Shown: positions 24,201-32,760 of the stretch, piece after piece
Position numbering within the stretch: position 1 is the first letter of the stretch
Layout of the letters: the number at the start of each line of letters is the position of its first letter
From: Lutraria lutraria
Lineage: Eukaryota > Mollusca > Bivalvia > Venerida > Mactridae
Direction of reading: 5' to 3'
Length of the DNA: 64,000 nucleotides
NCBI GenBank assembly: GCA_964023205.1
Contig: OZ026844.1
Location: 13,936,790-14,000,789 of the forward strand
Program-made: the position numbers and the translations under genes
Notes under the pieces: model-generated
Databases searched by the model: none
Told to the model about the DNA's origin: nothing
Seen by the model: only the letters and a program-made list of their open reading frames with translations

Positions 24201-25497
24201 AATTACCATTTACGCAAGCGCGTTATTTCAGAAAATTTGTAAACAGATGAACATTTGAGAGCTTTGTTAATTGTATCACTAAGCACATAAGTATCGCGGC
24301 GTTACCAGTTCTGGATAACTTTAGGAAATAAGCAATTATAAAAATCAAGTCCAAAACATCCTTACCCGAAATTATTGGACGTATTGCTGATTAAGTCATC
24401 CAATATTTGTTATTTGTATTAAAAACATTATCTACACAACATATTTTTAAATGTGACATCCCAAACCTGTACATGTCAAAGTGACGATTTCGGATATGAC
24501 ATCACCTGTTCTCGAGCATGTTCCGGAATCCCCAAAACCTACGCCATACTTTTGAGGAAGTCAGTTTCTTCGAAGATATGTAACACCCTTTAATGTTTAT
24601 AAATGTTATTTATGGGATTTATTCTAATTCTTTTGTTTATTGAGTGTCTGCCACAGGCACCAATAATTGACATCGCAAAACAATAGCTATGGTTACATGA
24701 AGTAGTATACATGTATTAAAAGCAGCAATTACAAGTGAACCTGGCCCCCTTTCTTGCCAAACTGAGATCAGTACAACATTTTAGATGTACACTATGACAA
24801 CATAAATCAAATTGGACCCATTGAACAATCTTTTCGCTCCATTTTTTATCTGAAATTATAAGGGTAACGATAAGATTTTTTTCTTTGATGTTAACAAAGT
24901 AAATAAATTTGAAACCGGTTCCTGTGTGCGTAACAGGACCATATGGTGTAGGTTTTTTTTGTACAGTTTGGAAAATAGACATGCTTGAATGCGCCTGCAG
25001 ACGAAAGTTCAAATATGACTTATTTGTGGAAAATATGCATTTTCTTGATGGATAAAACTTGCATTATGTAAATAAAGGTAAAATGCACACCTATCTTTAG
25101 TTTTGGTCTGAAACTTGGTTTTATTCGAAGAAAATCGCTTGTCATTAACATTTGCATCGACAAGAGTTTGATAAAACAGATGGTGGGTTTCCCGGGGTCA
25201 AAACATGTTATAGCCTCGATTTGAACACGATCATAAAATGTTATCGAGAACAGGTGATGCTCGACTATAATGTCACGTGAGGATATGGAAGTAGCACCAA
25301 GCTTACGGTCTAGATTGAGCTTCCTCATCTGGTTTTCGGTATCCTACCACGTTCCTCTTTTTAATAAATCCCATAAACTGTTTAATTTCTTTATCTAATG
25401 ACTGAAGCACTGGGTTAGGTTTGTCTTTACTGTAAAATGTACTAGGCATGCCTTTATTGTTCACAGCGGCAGCCGCATTCCTCAAAATGGACGCCAT
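81..25497 (-). CDS. CFAP54: CFAP54-like ciliary central-apparatus protein, 5' half of gene (partial, multi-exon)
   Basis: A long series of minus-strand exons joined by GT-AG introns encodes about 1,500 residues of a very large protein. CFAP54 (roughly 3,000 residues in vertebrates; FAP54 in algae) is part of the C1d projection of the axonemal central apparatus and supports ciliary beating. I recognise it from the overall pattern: an N-terminal ELWNKYEPRLPRSYY segment, long helical-repeat (TPR-like) exons, a polar S/P-rich linker around exons 15-16, and a single fibronectin type III-like segment in exons 22-24 (from PPPPILLSRTD to LKANERYVFAVAAYTVDGK). The start is the ATG at 25497-25495, the first Met after an upstream non-coding stretch. 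Exon phases agree across nearly all junctions; two places (around exon 14b and between exons 16 and 18) are unresolved. The 3' half lies outside the window. Another giant ciliary helical protein is the main alternative. Confidence 0.8.
822..948 (-). CDS. CFAP54: CFAP54 exon 30
   Basis: 127 nt, phase 1 in, phase 2 out. Contains FKKRARYLEFFVQVAQKALT and LAIEWCDDTENWIA. Follows a 4.17-kb intron. Confidence 0.82.
3014..3197. mobile_element. MITE, family 1, complete copy
   Basis: Exactly matching 14-bp ends TACAGTCAAACCTG and CAGGTTTGACTGTA enclose about 184 bp. The outer TA fits a TA target duplication (mariner/Tc1-like style). The internal AAAGGCC-type words recur, inverted, near both ends. Confidence 0.75.
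4862..4974. mobile_element. MITE, family 1, degenerate copy
   Basis: Shares GTGAATAAAGGCC and the end TTTGTTCACAGGTTTGACT with the copy at 3014-3197; the left end is decayed. Confidence 0.55.
5122..5251 (-). CDS. CFAP54: CFAP54 exon 29
   Basis: 130 nt, phase 0 in, phase 1 out. Basic start SLKNKSRRGKKGVMSMLKDH, then acidic helix. Confidence 0.8.
5577..5727. repeat. Minisatellite of ~45-bp units overlapping a splice donor
   Basis: Units of the form TATTCTATGAACCTATCTGTAG...GATGG repeat three to four times, and the last unit runs into exon 28 of CFAP54 (the unit's CTTACCTGTAAATTAATGG is donor plus exon end). The array looks derived from the exon-intron junction itself. Confidence 0.65.
5709..5885 (-). 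CDS. CFAP54: CFAP54 exon 28
   Basis: 177 nt, phase 0 to 0. Starts VLRNWGQKTLANNMNDAGRK, ending in an acidic polar stretch and INLQ. Its donor region is the last unit of a minisatellite (5577-5727). Confidence 0.8.
6174..6296 (-). CDS. CFAP54: CFAP54 exon 27
   Basis: 123 nt, phase 0 to 0. Starts ILQRCHAVLQEIPSGLRQKR. Confidence 0.82.
6430..6646 (-). mobile_element. tRNA-derived SINE, family B
   Basis: Matches the copy at 30863-31048: ACCTAACCATTGCTCCTGGGAAGAAC, CTCACATAAAGAGACATGGTCGGTAGC and a tRNA-like head at the right end. Lies in a CFAP54 intron in the gene's orientation. Confidence 0.65.
6886..7041 (-). CDS. CFAP54: CFAP54 exon 26
   Basis: 156 nt, phase 0 to 0. Starts IKRLRECEKMLVAIELTGWL; helical-repeat pattern. 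Confidence 0.82.
7641..7788 (-). CDS. CFAP54: CFAP54 exon 25
   Basis: 148 nt, phase 2 in, phase 0 out. Starts LNQKIVCLSSPVNLRLFLTS. Confidence 0.8.
8117..8442 (-). CDS. CFAP54: CFAP54 exon 24 (end of FN3-like segment)
   Basis: 326 nt, phase 0 in, phase 2 out. ELKVSGLKANERYVFAVAAY is the typical L-x-x-x-x-x-Y-x-F/V-x-V-x-A motif of FN3; then the helical WAFLSQISYQIGCYDVSRRA. Confidence 0.85.
8592..8684 (-). CDS. CFAP54: CFAP54 exon 23 (FN3-like segment)
   Basis: 93 nt, phase 0 to 0. VAWYRIFARNATGSNVKARL, the W-Y-R-I-F core of the FN3-like fold. Confidence 0.8.
8789..8968. mobile_element. MITE, family 2, copy in CFAP54 intron
   Basis: Ends with inverted similarity (AACTTCTCCAGAGCGGCCC against GGTTGTGCTGTAATA with AGAGGTTG), and internal direct and inverted copies of CTCTGTAGAGCAACAACCTCT. 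Same family as 31487-31642. Confidence 0.5.
8993..9175 (-). CDS. CFAP54: CFAP54 exon 22 (start of FN3-like segment)
   Basis: 183 nt, phase 0 to 0. Starts NAVTCIQKAQVEEKRTYLDN, then RVPPPPILLSRTDNSMVFKP, which reads like the first strands of a fibronectin type III domain. Confidence 0.8.
9301..9552 (-). mobile_element. tRNA-derived SINE, family A, copy 1
   Basis: Shares with copies 2-4 an end GGGTTAAACACCATTTTTCAAC, a middle CTGGCAACTTCACCACATGTGG, and a tRNA-like head at the right (a box-B-like GGATTCCTGGTC read on the minus strand, and a box-A-like TGGTTAG). Sense relative to CFAP54. Confidence 0.7.
9569..9612 (-). CDS. CFAP54: CFAP54 exon 21 (short)
   Basis: 44 nt, phase 1 in, phase 0 out. 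Encodes TNVTQTLVDIGQAA between a TATTTTAG acceptor and GTAAGA donor. Confidence 0.65.
9743..9911 (-). CDS. CFAP54: CFAP54 exon 20
   Basis: Starts GSDRSLLDTYVETFEELLSR. Two donors are possible: GTACAC after LLE (exon edge 9750, phase 0) or GTACTT six bases on plus one (edge 9743, phase 1). Only the second fits the phase of exon 21, so it is used here. Confidence 0.7.
10158..10418 (-). CDS. CFAP54: CFAP54 exon 19
   Basis: 261 nt, phase 0 to 0. Starts ELNKELFAPDDRKNDDVPDE and continues with the helical MRGSATAVWNTVKDLHLELL. Confidence 0.82.
10591..10645 (-). CDS. CFAP54: CFAP54 exon 18
   Basis: 55 nt, phase 2 in, phase 0 out. Encodes FDKGSLALLTNTLAFIIK. The donor GTTGGA is weak but the peptide continues smoothly into exon 19. 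Confidence 0.65.
11856..11897 (-). CDS. CFAP54: Possible CFAP54 exon 17 (short)
   Basis: 42 nt with TTCTTTAG-like acceptor context and GTAAAT donor; open only in phase 2, as NRGLDNLPVPLQV. Its outgoing phase 2 matches exon 18, where the join completes an Ile codon before FDKGS. Its incoming phase does not match exon 16, so one more short exon between about 11,900 and 13,770 would be needed. Confidence 0.35.
12262..12531 (-). mobile_element. tRNA-derived SINE, family A, copy 2
   Basis: GGGTTTTACGCCATTTTTCAAC end, the CTTCCACAAGCAGCTGGCAACTTC middle, and a degenerate tRNA-like head near 12,450-12,531. In a CFAP54 intron. Confidence 0.68.
13770..13913 (-). CDS. CFAP54: CFAP54 exon 16
   Basis: 144 nt, phase 0 to 0 (GTAAGT donor). 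Low-complexity polar linker: KILPSNRLPTELEGVHDPYL, then a glycine/serine-rich end. Confidence 0.75.
14428..14663 (-). CDS. CFAP54: CFAP54 exon 15
   Basis: 236 nt, phase 1 in, phase 0 out. Begins with a polar S/P-rich stretch (DSRSPVKDSSMSDLGALQDG), then helices such as LLQARDILELGLKNVSFARQ. Confidence 0.8.
14744..14900. mobile_element. MITE, family 1, degenerate copy
   Basis: Starts TACAGTCAAATCTGTGAACAAAGG and carries several GACCTTTATTCAGAGG-type words like the copy at 3014-3197. The right end is not clear. Confidence 0.5.
15860..15924 (-). CDS. CFAP54: Possible CFAP54 exon 14b (phase unresolved)
   Basis: 65 nt encoding RTPSPDKEGFVLTPVPTSRE, with a good GATTTTAG acceptor, a TACTAAC branch-like site about 30 nt upstream and a GTATTT donor. 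Phase out (1) fits exon 15, but phase in (2) does not fit exon 14. It may be an alternative exon, or a short exon before it may be missed. A 34-nt candidate at 16152-16185 gives the right arithmetic but contains stops. Confidence 0.35.
16418..16556 (-). CDS. CFAP54: CFAP54 exon 14
   Basis: 139 nt, phase 0 in, phase 1 out. Starts WVYILDVVHQLLCWCGISSV. Its phase fits exon 15 directly but not exon 14b. Confidence 0.8.
16871..17135 (-). mobile_element. tRNA-derived SINE, family A, copy 3
   Basis: Read on the minus strand it starts TGGTCCAGTGGTTAGTACG (box A-like), then GGTTGGATTCCTGGTAG (box B-like), and ends TGAAAAACGGCATTAAACCC. The best-preserved tRNA head of the family here. Confidence 0.75.
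17210..17347 (-). CDS. CFAP54: CFAP54 exon 13
   Basis: 138 nt, phase 0 to 0. Starts PETIEVDIIVDAALYMWNKC; helical. Confidence 0.8.
17747..17832 (-). CDS. CFAP54: CFAP54 exon 12
   Basis: 86 nt, phase 1 in, phase 0 out, with a T-rich TTTTTTTCAG acceptor. Encodes SVNLNDELIQLADTLMSVVT. Confidence 0.78.
18159..18309 (-). CDS. CFAP54: CFAP54 exon 11
   Basis: 151 nt, phase 0 in, phase 1 out. Starts ILNDDHYLWDEKSIQILIAM; then a charged loop KKHRRTTSQAEEDQ. Confidence 0.8.
18789..18901 (-). CDS. CFAP54: CFAP54 exon 10
   Basis: 113 nt, phase 1 in, phase 0 out (GTAAGT donor). Contains IKIVKYAFCFEQWEVFEFLS, a typical helical-repeat pattern. Confidence 0.8.
19354..19461 (-). CDS. CFAP54: CFAP54 exon 9
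   Basis: 108 nt, phase 1 to 1. Glycine-rich start (GGGGHRGTVNKP), then LPSKSLMELAARG. Confidence 0.78.
19718..19919 (-). CDS. CFAP54: CFAP54 exon 8
   Basis: 202 nt, phase 0 in, phase 1 out (GTAAGA donor). Starts LQWPRTPSEKLLHDMFEGSS. Confidence 0.8.
20219..20320 (-). CDS. CFAP54: CFAP54 exon 7
   Basis: 102 nt, phase 0 to 0. Basic segment MAIMVFRRSVYETRRRPKGL; the leading Met is internal, preceded by a TATTATAG acceptor. Confidence 0.78.
20482..20595 (-). CDS. CFAP54: CFAP54 exon 6
   Basis: 114 nt, phase 0 to 0, TTTTGTAG acceptor, GTAAAC donor. Starts SFARRGLSKVQELSQLESMS. Confidence 0.78.
20653..20780. mobile_element. Short inverted-repeat element (MITE-like)
   Basis: TATATGTCCGACTATAAGACG at the left mirrors GTCTTATAGACAAGCATATACA at the right, giving imperfect ~20-bp terminal inverted repeats around a ~90-bp core. 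Confidence 0.5.
21092..21294 (-). CDS. CFAP54: CFAP54 exon 5
   Basis: 203 nt, phase 1 in, phase 0 out. Encodes a helical-repeat segment with LGHSAKVLEYLLWACMCMET. A longer ORF in another frame over this exon is a shadow. Confidence 0.8.
21516..21687 (-). CDS. CFAP54: CFAP54 exon 4
   Basis: 172 nt, phase 0 in, phase 1 out (GTAAAT donor). Starts FRALMGKSISMYQVIKSADP; helical. Confidence 0.8.
22036..22179 (-). CDS. CFAP54: CFAP54 exon 3
   Basis: 144 nt, phase 0 to 0, TTTTGCAG acceptor and GTATGT donor. Starts EYSLALWQCYDRYLMHFGDI. Confidence 0.8.
22558..22663 (-). CDS. CFAP54: CFAP54 exon 2
   Basis: 106 nt, phase 2 in, phase 0 out (GTATGA donor). Encodes ADTLFELWNKYEPRLPRSYY and a following helix ending in LMSAK. 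Confidence 0.8.
22664..25306 (-). other. First CFAP54 intron
   Basis: About 2.6 kb between exon 1 and exon 2, in phase across the gap. It holds a tRNA-like SINE head near 23,968-24,040. ORFs at 24,716-25,012 and 25,020-25,328 have no recognisable protein and are not supported as exons. Confidence 0.65.
23930..24045 (+). mobile_element. tRNA-derived SINE, family C, copy 1
   Basis: TTAGCTCAGTTGGTAGAGC followed by CTTGCAAGC is a clear tRNA 5' half with an intact box A, but the rest of the cloverleaf decays after TTCGAGTACC. The upstream 60 bp (ATTTGTATTTATAAATCGGCTG) are shared with the copy at 50,943-51,065, so this is a repeat, not a tRNA gene. Confidence 0.6.
25307..25497 (-). CDS. CFAP54: CFAP54 exon 1 (start codon exon)
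   Basis: Begins MASILRNAAAAVNNKG and ends with a GTAAGC donor, leaving phase 2. The next exon supplies the single base that completes a Pro codon. An internal GTAGGA is a weaker alternative donor at 25347. Confidence 0.72.
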
Positions 25498-25680
25498 TGT
25501 CTTTATTTTATTTACTCTACTTATAAAATAACACAAGAAATTTCAAATCATATGTAAAATGTTAAATTCTTTAAAATACGGTCACAAATCCGTCAATTTG
25601 TTTTCATGATGGACGCTGCCATTAAACAGTTCGTTGTCAGGCAGGTGCGAGAGCGGTTACTGATAATTCACGTTTGAAAG
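25498..25680 (-). promoter_or_regulatory. Presumed CFAP54 5'UTR and promoter region
   Basis: The stretch upstream of the CFAP54 start codon. No TATA box stands out. RFX X-box motifs are usual in ciliary gene promoters, but I found only a GTTGTC half-site near 25,633, so the assignment rests on position alone. Confidence 0.35.
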
Positions 25681-27675
25681 TCTTCTTTATTTGTAATAAT
25701 GTGACTCAGTCTAATAATATAAACCCAAAGAAGCATATTTAAAGGAAAGATTGTAAAACTACGACAACGTTTTTTTTTATTTGATGAGTTACGTCCCCTG
25801 GTAATATCGGTGCAGAAAATAACCTTATATTACAAAGACCTACACTATTCACATGTGTAGTATAGGTTAATGTATATTATGATACTTTTTATAACAAGTT
25901 AAGTTTATAAACCACGCATTTATAAGAATGAGCAAAAGATGTCCATCCGGGCCTTATTGTGTTTATATACACTTGTTTACGTACTTCAGGCCTGTTTCAT
26001 GTACATATATCCCGGTACAACCAGTTTCCGGCAATCTTACGGTAAATAGATTGCAAAACTCGAAAATACATGTGAGAAAATACTACTACCATTAAATATT
26101 ACCTGGAAGATTTCCAGCTTCTTTATTAAATAAATAAAATTTAATTATCTCGTCTTTTGTTTTAAATATGCGCTTCAATTATGGCCGACCTAATTTGCAT
26201 CCAAGGGAAGTTATCCAACCTATTTCCGGCAACTGTAGTAAAAGTACACTGGTAAAAAAAATGTGCGGTGCATTTATACTAGAGCAGTCTAAAATAATGT
26301 TAACTAAATTTGCAACTGTTTCTAACACTTTTAATTACCAATAATGTATGTCCCTGATAAATATACACAAAACCTATGTAACTGTAACATCAACAAGTCA
26401 ATTATGATCCAATTAGTTACGATGTTTTCAAAAACATTGACAAGGCACCAGTCTTTATTCACCTCGTTATATTTTCTGATAAGTATATAAGAGAAATTAT
26501 TCAAGAAGGCGGGCTTTGCATATTGACCTACTTTACCAGACGAACATGCGTGGAATTGTGTGCGTTCAGTTTTTATGTAAAAATATTGAACTTTATAAGA
26601 GCAAAATATGGGAATAGTGAAAGCAGAGAAAAATAACATATTGTTAGTATATTTTTAATAATAGTAACGTTTCAAATCTCAATTTCGGCAAATGGAGGTT
26701 TCGTGATTGACAGTACAATTTGTAAACAAAACGCGCGCACATGGCCCGGATGTGACGTAAGGATTGTGAAAAACTAAAACATTTCCAGGGCTGCCGGAAA
26801 CAGGTTAACTAGTGCAGAACACTGGTTGTATCGGGAAAATCTTACCTTAGGTGGCCGCTCTTGGACTAAAATCTTTATCTCACCTGTTATTAATAAAGAC
26901 ATGTTTTATGCTAATTATGATTGTGTGGATCTATTTAACATGGATATAAGAATATGATTTTCAGAAAATCCTCCCAGAAAACAAATCCGCATGTAATGAT
27001 CGAGTGGATAAACACCTTGGAATTGGCTGTAGCAAAGCTATATATATAGTGGGTATAAACTTGTTAGATGGCCCAACGTCAAACCTTTGCGGAAAAATGT
27101 CAATGGTAAATAGCCGATTTTATACTACCACTATTAATTGCGCAAACGTAAAAAGATCATAGCATTCGTGTATTTATAAAAAAGACTTATGATATACGAT
27201 ATATGATAAAATAAGCGTGGGTCCCGGCTTTCCTTGTAAAAGCTGTCAGTTGGGGAACACTACAACGGAAGCAAGGTTCCCGGAAAGCACGTGCAGATTA
27301 GAAGGAAAGCGAGTTCACTACCTTGGAGTATTTTATACACTCAATAAGAGAAAAAATGAAATTTTTCTATCGACAGGTTAGCGTTATTTGATGGTTGAAA
27401 TTGAAAAATAACGTCTGTAAACGTATAAAAATCACGGAATCGAGTGCCTATGATTGAGACATCCAGCCAAGCCCTTTCACTTTATTTGCGTTCCATCTGT
27501 GTGAATTACTTTTCAAGGTAGACAACTATTGATAGGACATGAATAAACTGGTTCCCTGTGACTCTCGCTGTTCAAAGTGTTTTATAACATGTTCCTGGAA
27601 CCAGTTTAGGACAGAAAGTCCTCAAACAATTGGCTTATTTCCCTTCATTAACTCAGAAATTAATTGGTTTCGACT
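25681..27675. other. Intergenic, no gene seen
   Basis: No convincing exon on either strand. CCGGTACAACCAGTTTCCGGC near 26,013 and CCGGAAACAGG / CACTGGTTGTATCGGG near 26,793-26,838 are in opposite orientation, hinting at a decayed inverted-repeat element. Confidence 0.5.
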
Positions 27676-27680
27676 CTAAG

Positions 27681-28153
27681 TGCGCTTTTGTTGAAACTAT
27701 CCGGTTTCAGATTAGGTTTTAGGTTTGGTTACACGTTGGACGGTAAACTAAAACTGGTTTCGATTTAAACTGAGTGGCGAACAAACGGGCAGTTTGAAGA
27801 AGCATTTTATTCTCCATGGCGACATCTAGCTTTACTATGCCCTTGATATATTAACAGGAAGACATGCTTATAAAGAAAAATAATAAAAATTAATGAAATT
27901 ATTATCTCTTTTGTTATTCCCAGATCAGTATGTCATATTTGTAAATTTGGTTGATATATTGAATAGGCTTGGTATATGGTTGAAATTGCTCTCTTTACAG
28001 TAAAAAAAATAAAACAAAAGATAAAATCCGGTTCGAGATTTTTTTAAACAAATGGCAAAACTTTTTTTCGTTTCAAACCAGTTTTACTGAACAAACGGAC
28101 AGTTTGACAAACCAGTTAGAAATCAAACCTGATTTGTTGCAAACAAAAGCGCC
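27681..28153. mobile_element. Non-autonomous DNA transposon, 473 bp
   Basis: TGCGCTTTTGTT at the left matches, inverted, AACAAAAGCGCC at the right (one mismatch at the first base). Both sides are flanked by CTAAG (27676-27680 and 28154-28158), a likely target-site duplication. Internal near-direct repeats GAACAAACGGGCAGTTTGA and GAACAAACGGACAGTTTGA lie about 300 bp apart. Confidence 0.6.
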
Positions 28154-28158
28154 CTAAG

Positions 28159-30855
28159 TGACACTAATCAATAAATGTTAAGTTTAAATAAGTGTACTTT
28201 AATAACATTCAAACAATAAAAACAGTAAAATTCATTTTCATTACAATAGTGTACTATAACAATCTTAGCACATGTATAAGGACTTTTATTATATGCGATC
28301 ATTATGTTTGCACCCTCACAAAACGATTTTTTGCTTCATTCCAATAATAAGAACTGATGTATTTACACAGTCATAGTTGGGTCTTATATGTGGTTTATAA
28401 TGTGGTGCAGACTATGATTGAATTTCAAATTAGACATAAAATATATTTCATGGATTATTCATATAGCCGACGATTAATATAATTTTTAATGACTAATATT
28501 GTATATCAAGTAACCAAATTTACATATTAATGAAGAATATTGATCGACACAGTGATGAGTTTTAAAATGGTCCCGTTCCTTGTTCCTTCAAGTGCCCAAA
28601 AGCCTCTGACAGTCAGAGTCAACTGAATCAGTTTAAAATGAGTTTTAGGAACCAAAGGAAAGAAAGGGCAACAACTCGTACTTAGAATATACTGACTTGG
28701 ACACAGAATCTGAGGCTGAAATCATGGAAAAGTTTTTCTTTCTATTAAATTTTAGTTTAGATGTAAGCATTTACGCAAATAATAATCGAATTACTTGTGT
28801 GATTGTAAATACTCACTTCACGCTGCTTGACACACGTACACCATTACTGAATAATAAATTTGTACTAGAGTCATGCATCACCCATCATTAGTTGAAACAT
28901 GGAATATTTGAAGAATCACTAACGCTAGTTCAATCAAGTAATGATAGAATAAATTGACATTTTCTTTCCACGTCATATCATACCGCAATGAATTATGATT
29001 ACTTATAACTTCTTCATTTTCCGGTTGTACGCTAGACACACAGATATTTAACTGATGAACAACAAACACGCATTACTCACTTTATTGCCGTGAGAAAATT
29101 AATTATTCACTTATCAAAATTATTTCTACGCTACAAACAAAATCAACACAAAACTAGGAAAAAGGTGTATTATTGGCAGTAAATATGTATAACTGTTCGC
29201 GGAGTAAATTCATATTTCACCAGTCGACTTATAGTTCTTCGTATGTGGTCTGTGTGGTTCACGATCAAGTTTATGACATGTTGAAATGTTAATGGTAAAG
29301 TCGTTTCGTTTTACGTCTACACCAGTCTTCGTGAATTATCTTCTGAATCCGATGTCTATTAATTGTACTGAAACGATACTAAAATAAGAACTTAATAAAA
29401 CTGTGTTATTTATCTAACAACAAAATGTATGATACGTCAAAGTAGGTCAAGTAAAGGTATATAGACATCTCCTTGATTCCGGAACAAATCAAATCTTGAG
29501 GAGAGACAATCATTCTTAATAAATCCTGAATATCTCTTAGTATCTGAAATACATAACATAAAATGGGTGGGTGGGTGGATGGGTCAAAGACGTTAACTTA
29601 CTGCCAATAAAACCTCGAATGACGAATCAAGCCCTATTTTTCTCTTATGTACCGATATTATACACATGAAAATCACGAGACTATTTCCCGCGCTTACCGT
29701 ACCCGACAAACCGGTCCTTATATCGCACAACCGTACAAACAGAAACAATTTTGAAACGTGAATAATTTCATTTTTCAACCCTAGTGACTAAAATGATCTA
29801 CCGACGATACTGGTTTGTACTTATACAGGGTCACTCAAATAGAATTTCATTTGAAAGACCATGCTTTATGTAAACATGGAACATAACTCTGTATACACAA
29901 CTTGGACATAATGCATCGTATTTAATCTTGTGAATCAGCTGCAACTTTACCACATATGTTGATAAAACACATGTTTTACTCTTTAAAACAAATGTAACTA
30001 CGGATTAACATCCTAGTTCACAGGATGCATACATAGTGTTTGATCTTAAACAGTCATACTAATGACTAACAGTGTGAAATCACAAACATAAGCGAACCAA
30101 TGGCTCTGTCAATGTCTTATCAGGCACATGCATCATCTGGTAACTCAAATATAATGAATCATTGAATTGTTGTTAAGACAACTTATTCCTTGTATAATTG
30201 AAAGCGTCATCCATTCATATTAAGCAACAGTTCAACCGGTAACGAATATCTCAATACAAGTACATTCTGTATAGTGTAGTCGTACCTATACGTTGTGTAT
30301 ATAGATTGCACAGTATAAATTTATCATAATAAATCATCCAAAAATTATTTTTAGATTTAGATTTATACACGAAAGATCCCCCCACGTTGATCATGTTTAC
30401 TAAAAACATCCTGATTTCTAAATACGGCGGGTTGCACGCACACTTATGTAGGTAATGTATCAATATAACAATATATCAGCTCAAGTTATCTCATGATCAG
30501 CTCATGTGAGCTTTTTGCCTACAATATGCATTGCATCGACAATAATGTTCTGTTATATTACCCGTATACAGCACATGCCGTGGAAACACCGAATGTATTC
30601 TACTAGTGTGCAGAACCGACAGTTCAGTTCATCGTCAGTCCAGAATGATCTTTTTAGCAAATAACGCAGATTTGAAAAAACAACAACAAAAGAACGCAAC
30701 AAAGCTGAGCCGCTAATTAAATGACTAATTGTGACATAAATATGGCCTGAAGCTATTGACAATTAACACGCCAAAAGTCAATGTTCCACTCGTTTCCGGC
30801 TTAGTGTCGCTTGTAATACATTGAAAAGGAAAGGTTTTGGCAGCGATACGTAGAC
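28159..30855. other. Intergenic, no gene seen
   Basis: AT-rich sequence with short unsupported ORFs only. A short GGGT/GGAT microsatellite lies at about 29,564-29,585. Confidence 0.5.
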
Positions 30856-30862
30856 GCACGAA

Positions 30863-31048
30863 CACGACCATTTCACCTAACCATTGTTCCTGGGAAGAAC
30901 CAGTACAAGACTCCCATCCGCCGTAGGCAACTGTCTACTTTCTCACATAAATAGACATGGTCGGTAGCTGGGCTCGAACCCACGACTCAGTGCGAGGTTA
31001 CAGTGATCTGAAGTCAGCGACCTCAACTTCCCGATCACGAAGGCGGGT
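30863..31048 (-). mobile_element. tRNA-derived SINE, family B, copy 2
   Basis: Read on the minus strand it opens with a tRNA-like head containing GGGTTCGAGCCC (box B) and continues into the body shared with 6430-6646. The best tRNA head of family B. Confidence 0.72.
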
Positions 31049-31486
31049 CTCTGTTATGATCACTGCATCGTATAACGTCACGTTTACGTTCGAGAAGGCA
31101 ACCCGGAAAATTCGTTATAATTCGCAAATACCTCTCCAAAATCAAAATAAAAGATAAAACACCGGATTGCACAAACATTTGCGAGATGCGAAGCGTTTGT
31201 TTTGATGAAAACTGTAAGATTACAGCAAGGCCACTTCGATAGTAACACGCTGAATTATGCAGAACAGAATTCAACATTTTTCTCTATTTAAACTTTTTAA
31301 CCATTTTACTATTTTTTTGTAAAAATTGTGGTCTTATTATTGTATTTAATTGCATTAACATACACGCGCGGTTAACCGAGTTGATGTTTTGTATAATTTA
31401 CGTTTATCAACCATTTCTTCTTTAAATTGATATTTCATCTAGCTTAATTGAATTCATATACATGTACTTAAACGTGTACAGTGTAC

Positions 31487-31642
31487 CCTCTCCAAAGCAA
31501 CACCATTTGGAAGAAGCAAAGGAATGTTGTTGTTGAGAGGTTGTTATTTTAGAAATGTTGAATCAATAGTTAAATCGTACAGTGGGATGTATCAGGGAGG
31601 TTTTTGCTCAAGAGAAGGCCGATCTGGAGAGGTTGTATAGTA
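31487..31642. mobile_element. MITE, family 2, copy 2
   Basis: TA-flanked ends TACAGTGTACCCTCTCC and GGAGAGGTTGTATAGTA form imperfect terminal inverted repeats; the CTCTCCA(A/G)AGC words link it to 8789-8968. Confidence 0.55.
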
Positions 31643-32582
31643 GATGTACTGACTGTATACACACTAAATTCCATCAAAGACAGAGAAGTGAGAGATGGCG
31701 TGCATCTTCTTACGTGTAGAATGAAAAACAAAAAACAGTGATTTCACTTGTAATTAGTGCGATAATTGAAGTGTATGAAAAATGTTGGAGCACATTATTA
31801 AAGATAGTCTTACTGATTTCTTTGCATATGCGTAACATTTTTATGAGCGAAATTTCATTGTAATGTCTTTCAATATAGATATTGAAGTGTATAGATTTTA
31901 TGCTCTAAAAAGAGTAGAATATGACAAGTAGAAATGAATTTGATCAACTTATGACAAGAGATAGAGGAGGAAATGAATGGACTTGTATTTAATCATACTC
32001 AAGATCACTTGTGTTTAAAATATATCTGTCTTACTGTTTTATAAAAACTAATATGTTAATTGTAATAATTATTATTATTATCAATTCCAGTACGCACTGG
32101 TATCCCACTATTTTGGGTTTTAATCACAACGTGAAATTCATCACATTATCAAAACTTTGATCGATGCTCACAATTTAGACCAATGGAATACACGATACAA
32201 ACAGTCCCACATTAAAAAATATAATATGATGTCAGGCCAAACCACATCGTTATTAGTATTTTTCGATTAGTCTTTCTATTTTTGAACCCCGTAAGCAACC
32301 TCAATTGTGAAGTATCTATTGGTGAAAATTTGCGAGTATTGCTTCTACTTTCTGTGTGAACCCACAACCAAAGTGTTAACTATTTGATCGAAATACAGAT
32401 TTTTGATTGGATGCTGATTCTCAAACAACCAATATCTTCGTATAGACATAATACCTTTCAAGGATAATTAACTATTCAGTTTTATTTGATTTTGTTTAAT
32501 TAAACCCAGTTTGTATCACTGTGGTTAAATAGAAACCGGCATATCCATCGTTCATAGGAAGTATAAATAAAGTATCGAAAGT

Positions 32583-32760
32583 AGCCTACTCATGGAAACT
32601 GAACTTACGTAGTAGACTTGTACTGCAACATGGAACGGGAACTAGTTTAACTATTGCATGGCGGATGTACGTTGGCCCGCATCAAAACGTATGCGCGTCG
32701 AGCGAGTGACCGCTATAGAAAGCTGACTATCGTTCACTTTCAGCACTATGAGATGTAAAG
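32583..32760 (+). repeat. Dispersed repeat with GCAACATGGAACGGGAACTAG core, copy 1
   Basis: TGCAACATGGAACGGGAACT, AGTTTAACTATTGCATGGCGGATGTA, then GCTATAGAAAGCTG. Copy 2 (51262-51450) shares the same blocks in the same order with gaps. Confidence 0.6.
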
